This document shows positions 6,787 through 9,071 of a stretch of DNA of 9,071 nucleotides, one piece after another. The notes under the pieces are model-generated. The model saw only the letters and a program-made list of their open reading frames with translations, was not told the origin of the DNA and ran no database searches. The stretch comes from Alistipes sp. GTDB lineage: Bacteria > Bacteroidota > Bacteroidia > Bacteroidales > Rikenellaceae. The position numbers and the translations under genes are program-made. The number at the start of each line of letters is the position of its first letter. The stretch's first letter is position 1. The DNA lies in NCBI GenBank assembly GCA_017561105.1, contig JAFZDR010000206.1:1-9071 (forward strand). Reading direction: 5' to 3'.

Positions 6787-7803
6787 CTACTTCTGAAAGC
6801 ACTTTGGAAGGCGCATTGTAATCTCCTCCACGCGGCGGATAATCTTTGCACGCTGCTTGTCATTCACGATGTAGTAGTGGCGATTCGAAGCCTTATCCTC
6901 GATAAAGAAAGTTTGGCTCTTGAAATCTACCTGAACCATACCCGGCTTTGAAATCGAAGCGTAGCCGCCATTAGGCTCTGCAGCAAAGAGAACTGCTGTA
7001 GGATCCCACAATGGGCGATTGTAAGGCATCTGCTGATAATACTCGAATGCCTTTACGCAAGGGTGATTCTCAACATAGTTGTAGCCCTTGTAGATGCACT
7101 GCCAAGGGTAGAGAATTGTGCGACCGAGGAGGTAATCTGTAAAGTACATCGGCACAGGACACTCGGCGTAGAACTTAACCGCAGCAAAGTGGTCCTTGCG
7201 GACATTGTACTCAGCACGCTGCTCTGCGAAGTTACCCGCCATGATAACCACCTTCTCAACCTTCTGCGCAAAGAGTTCCTTGCCGCCAAGAGGCGAGAAC
7301 TCGTCGCCCTTCGACTCCATCATACGAGCCAAGTTGGTCGAGAATCCTACCGCTACAACCACTACGCTCTTGTCCTCCTCCTTTGCAAGGAGCTGACGAA
7401 GGAGCTTGTAGCCGTCAGGAATAGCATCCCAATTCTTTACGGTGTGTTTGTATGTGTTGTTTGCAACAACATAGTCGGCGTAGTTCAAACGCTTGCTGGT
7501 TGCAGTATCAACGTAGTTCTCCTCAGGGTAGATTTTAGCGATGCCGATAGGGATGTTCGGATAGCCATAGAGGGTATTCATCGCGTCGATAAACTTAACG
7601 CTGCCGCCCTCGCGCTTGCTCGAAAGGATGCCGAGAAGGTCGATTGTTCCCTCATCCTGATACTTGTAGAGCATATCCAAGGCGACAACATCGTCCACAT
7701 CGTTACCCATATCGGTATCGAAGATAATCTTGATAGGCTTCTTTGCCGCCTCAACAGTCGAGAGGGTAAAAAGAGCCAAAATAACTAAAAGAAGTTTTTT
7801 CAT
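6787..7803 (-). CDS. Exported inosine-uridine-preferring nucleoside hydrolase family protein
   Basis: This 338-residue protein has a Sec signal peptide (MKKLLLVILALF core, VEA|AKK cleavage near 19), so it works outside the cytoplasm. Nucleoside hydrolases cleave the N-glycosidic bond of ribonucleosides to ribose and base using a Ca2+ ion bound by an Asp cluster. The cluster here is FDTDMGNDVDDVVAL (28-42), with D29, D31, D35, D37 and D38; it is two residues longer than the classical DxDPGxDD. The middle motifs fit the family: VVVVAVGFSTNLA (147-159), VVIMAGN (185-191) and AEYNVRKDHFAA (197-208) with N200 at the substrate-binding position. The late ligand motif reads LWDPTAVL (265-272), keeping D267 but with Trp where classical members have the catalytic His of HD. 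It starts 10 nt after the aspartate kinase stop, suggesting co-transcription. It may act on a nucleoside or another ribosyl compound. Confidence 0.88.
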   Translation of the reverse strand: MKKLLLVILALFTLSTVEAAKKPIKIIFDTDMGNDVDDVVALDMLYKYQDEGTIDLLGILSSKREGGSVKFIDAMNTLYGYPNIPIGIAKIYPEENYVDTATSKRLNYADYVVANNTYKHTVKNWDAIPDGYKLLRQLLAKEEDKSVVVVAVGFSTNLARMMESKGDEFSPLGGKELFAQKVEKVVIMAGNFAEQRAEYNVRKDHFAAVKFYAECPVPMYFTDYLLGRTILYPWQCIYKGYNYVENHPCVKAFEYYQQMPYNRPLWDPTAVLFAAEPNGGYASISKPGMVQVDFKSQTFFIEDKASNRHYYIVNDKQRAKIIRRVEEITMRLPKCFQK

Positions 7804-7813
7804 ATTTGGTTGA

Positions 7814-9070
7814 TTATAAAGGTTTTACATAGCGCACTGTGTCAGGTGTAAGCTGGCTGATAATAAAGTCGTCGCAAACAACATACTTGTTGAAGACCTC
7901 ATCGTTGTAGTGGCGGATAGTCAAAAGTTCCACCTTCGAGATAATCTCGGTATTGAAGCCCTCCTCCTGCAAAGCGGTTGCAACCTCCTCCAAGTGCCAG
8001 CTCTCCTCCACGCACAAGCCAAGCTCTACGGCTGTGTTGTGGATAAGGTTGGTCTTGATACGGAAACGCTCCAATGTTGCGAAGATGATAGGGAACTTCT
8101 CCTCCAACACAAACGACAAATCGCGCGAACGGAGTCGCAAGAAGCTCTGGTTGCGCTTAACGATGATAATAGGCGTTGCAACAGCATCTGCCTTGCCGTC
8201 AATAACTGTACCTGCTGCATGCTTATTGCCGAACGGCTTCACATACAACGGAATGTTCTTATTCTGCAACGGCTTGATGGTCTTGGGGTGAATAATCTGC
8301 GCACCGCTATATGCCAACTCGATGGTATCAACATAGTTGAGGTGGTCGATCTTCACCGCATCAGGGAAGATTTTAGGGTCGGCATTGAGGATGCCGTCCA
8401 CATCCTTCCATACGGTCATAGACTCGGCATTGAGGATATTTGCAACTACCGCAGCCGAGTAATCCGAACCCTCGCGACCGAGAGTTGTGGTTGTTCCGTC
8501 GGGAGCCGAGCCGATAAAGCCCTGACCTACGAATATGCGGTTCTCTGCTCCTGCACAAGCACGACGAAGTGGTGTTGCCGACTCCTCGAGCAATACATTT
8601 GCATCCTTATGGCGAGCCTGTGTGAGGAAGCACTTACGCATATCGATCCACTTGTTTGTAACACCCTCCTTGTTGAGAAATGCCGAGATAATGGTTGTAG
8701 AAACCAACTCTCCGTAGGCTACGATATGGTCGTACCACTCCTCGGCACGACTGCGCTCGAACTTATTTGTAGTAACTGCCACGCGCAACGCCTCGAACAA
8801 GGCATCAACCTCCTCGATGCGGTACTCCGCCGAGCCAAAGAGGTCGGCAATAGTGGTATAGTGATACGCCTTAATCTCGGCAATTTTCGACTCGCAAAAA
8901 GCCTTGTCGCCCTTGCGCATAGCGTCGAAAACCTCCTCCAAAGCGTTTGTTGTCTTACCCATCGCCGAAACGATAACGAACAACTCTGCCTCGTCGCGAA
9001 CGATATTCAAGAGGTTGCGAACACCCTCGGCGTGACGCACCGATGCGCCACCAAACTTGTAAACTTTCAT
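7814..9070 (-). CDS. lysC: Aspartate kinase (aspartokinase)
   Basis: This complete 418-residue cytoplasmic enzyme phosphorylates aspartate, the first step to lysine (and diaminopimelate), threonine and methionine. The amino acid kinase domain spans about 1-295: KFGGASV (5-11; usually KFGGTSV), VSAMGKTTN (34-42), AYGELVS with E121, GREGSDYSAA (198-207; usually GRGGSDTSA), VDGILNADP (224-232) and AYSGAQIIHPKTIKP (253-267). The region 300-418 holds one recognisable ACT-like unit and a short, degenerate second one ending VRYVKPL, so feedback control cannot be predicted. No homoserine dehydrogenase domain is attached, so it is monofunctional. The ATG sits one base from the window edge and the upstream region is not visible. 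The gene is followed after 10 nt by the exported nucleoside hydrolase. The symbol is a functional label; paralogues named thrA or metL cannot be excluded. Confidence 0.93.
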   Translation of the reverse strand: MKVYKFGGASVRHAEGVRNLLNIVRDEAELFVIVSAMGKTTNALEEVFDAMRKGDKAFCESKIAEIKAYHYTTIADLFGSAEYRIEEVDALFEALRVAVTTNKFERSRAEEWYDHIVAYGELVSTTIISAFLNKEGVTNKWIDMRKCFLTQARHKDANVLLEESATPLRRACAGAENRIFVGQGFIGSAPDGTTTTLGREGSDYSAAVVANILNAESMTVWKDVDGILNADPKIFPDAVKIDHLNYVDTIELAYSGAQIIHPKTIKPLQNKNIPLYVKPFGNKHAAGTVIDGKADAVATPIIIVKRNQSFLRLRSRDLSFVLEEKFPIIFATLERFRIKTNLIHNTAVELGLCVEESWHLEEVATALQEEGFNTEIISKVELLTIRHYNDEVFNKYVVCDDFIISQLTPDTVRYVKPL

Positions 9071-9071
9071 A

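Noticed and set aside
7063..7788. A 241-codon plus-strand open frame
   Set aside because: It is antisense to the nucleoside hydrolase, whose Asp cluster and signal peptide fix the coding strand.

Overview
The window looks like chromosomal DNA of a gut-type Bacteroidota, most likely order Bacteroidales and possibly close to Alistipes/Rikenellaceae; the genus is a guess. The signs are a Bacteroidota promoter (TTTG, 19-nt spacer, TATATTTG) ahead of the only clear rightward transcription start, weak Shine-Dalgarno sites, an aspartate kinase with the GREGSDYSA motif, a SUI1/YciH-type factor, and several exported carbohydrate-active or nucleoside-active enzymes. Coding density is high. There is no gene-free stretch over 100 bases, and I saw no tRNA, rRNA, CRISPR array or insertion sequence.

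Left block (1-3025, minus strand). Three genes run leftward with short gaps: a SUI1/YciH-like translation factor (2687-3025), an exported CE15-type glucuronoyl esterase (1387-2667), and an exported HExxH metallopeptidase-like protein followed by a probable beta-propeller (1-1377, cut by the window edge). The last gene starts at a GTG only 9 nt after the esterase stop.

Divergent control region (3026-3121). This AT-rich gap of about 96 bp holds the rightward promoter, a perfect 8+2+8 inverted repeat (3093-3110) over its -7 box and expected transcription start, and a plausible leftward -7 box (3053-3060).

Middle block (3122-6718, plus strand). Two genes lie 6 nt apart: a DUF4435 protein with Toprim-like acidic motifs, and an exported 838-residue enzyme that looks intermediate between glycoside hydrolase families GH38 and GH57. 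DUF4435 is the family of AriB, the effector of the PARIS anti-phage system, but no AriA-type ATPase is present. This pairing is the most unexpected arrangement in the window.

Right block (6787-9070, minus strand). A complete aspartate kinase gene is followed, 10 nt after its stop, by an exported nucleoside hydrolase. It converges on the middle block, and a strong hairpin with A and T tracts on both sides (6738-6766) probably ends transcription in both directions.

Four of the seven proteins carry Sec signal peptides and three of those look like hydrolases of sugars or glycosidic bonds. A role in scavenging complex plant or host glycans and nucleosides in the periplasm or at the surface is a reasonable inference. 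There are no SusC/SusD genes or regulators here, so this is not a classical polysaccharide utilization locus.
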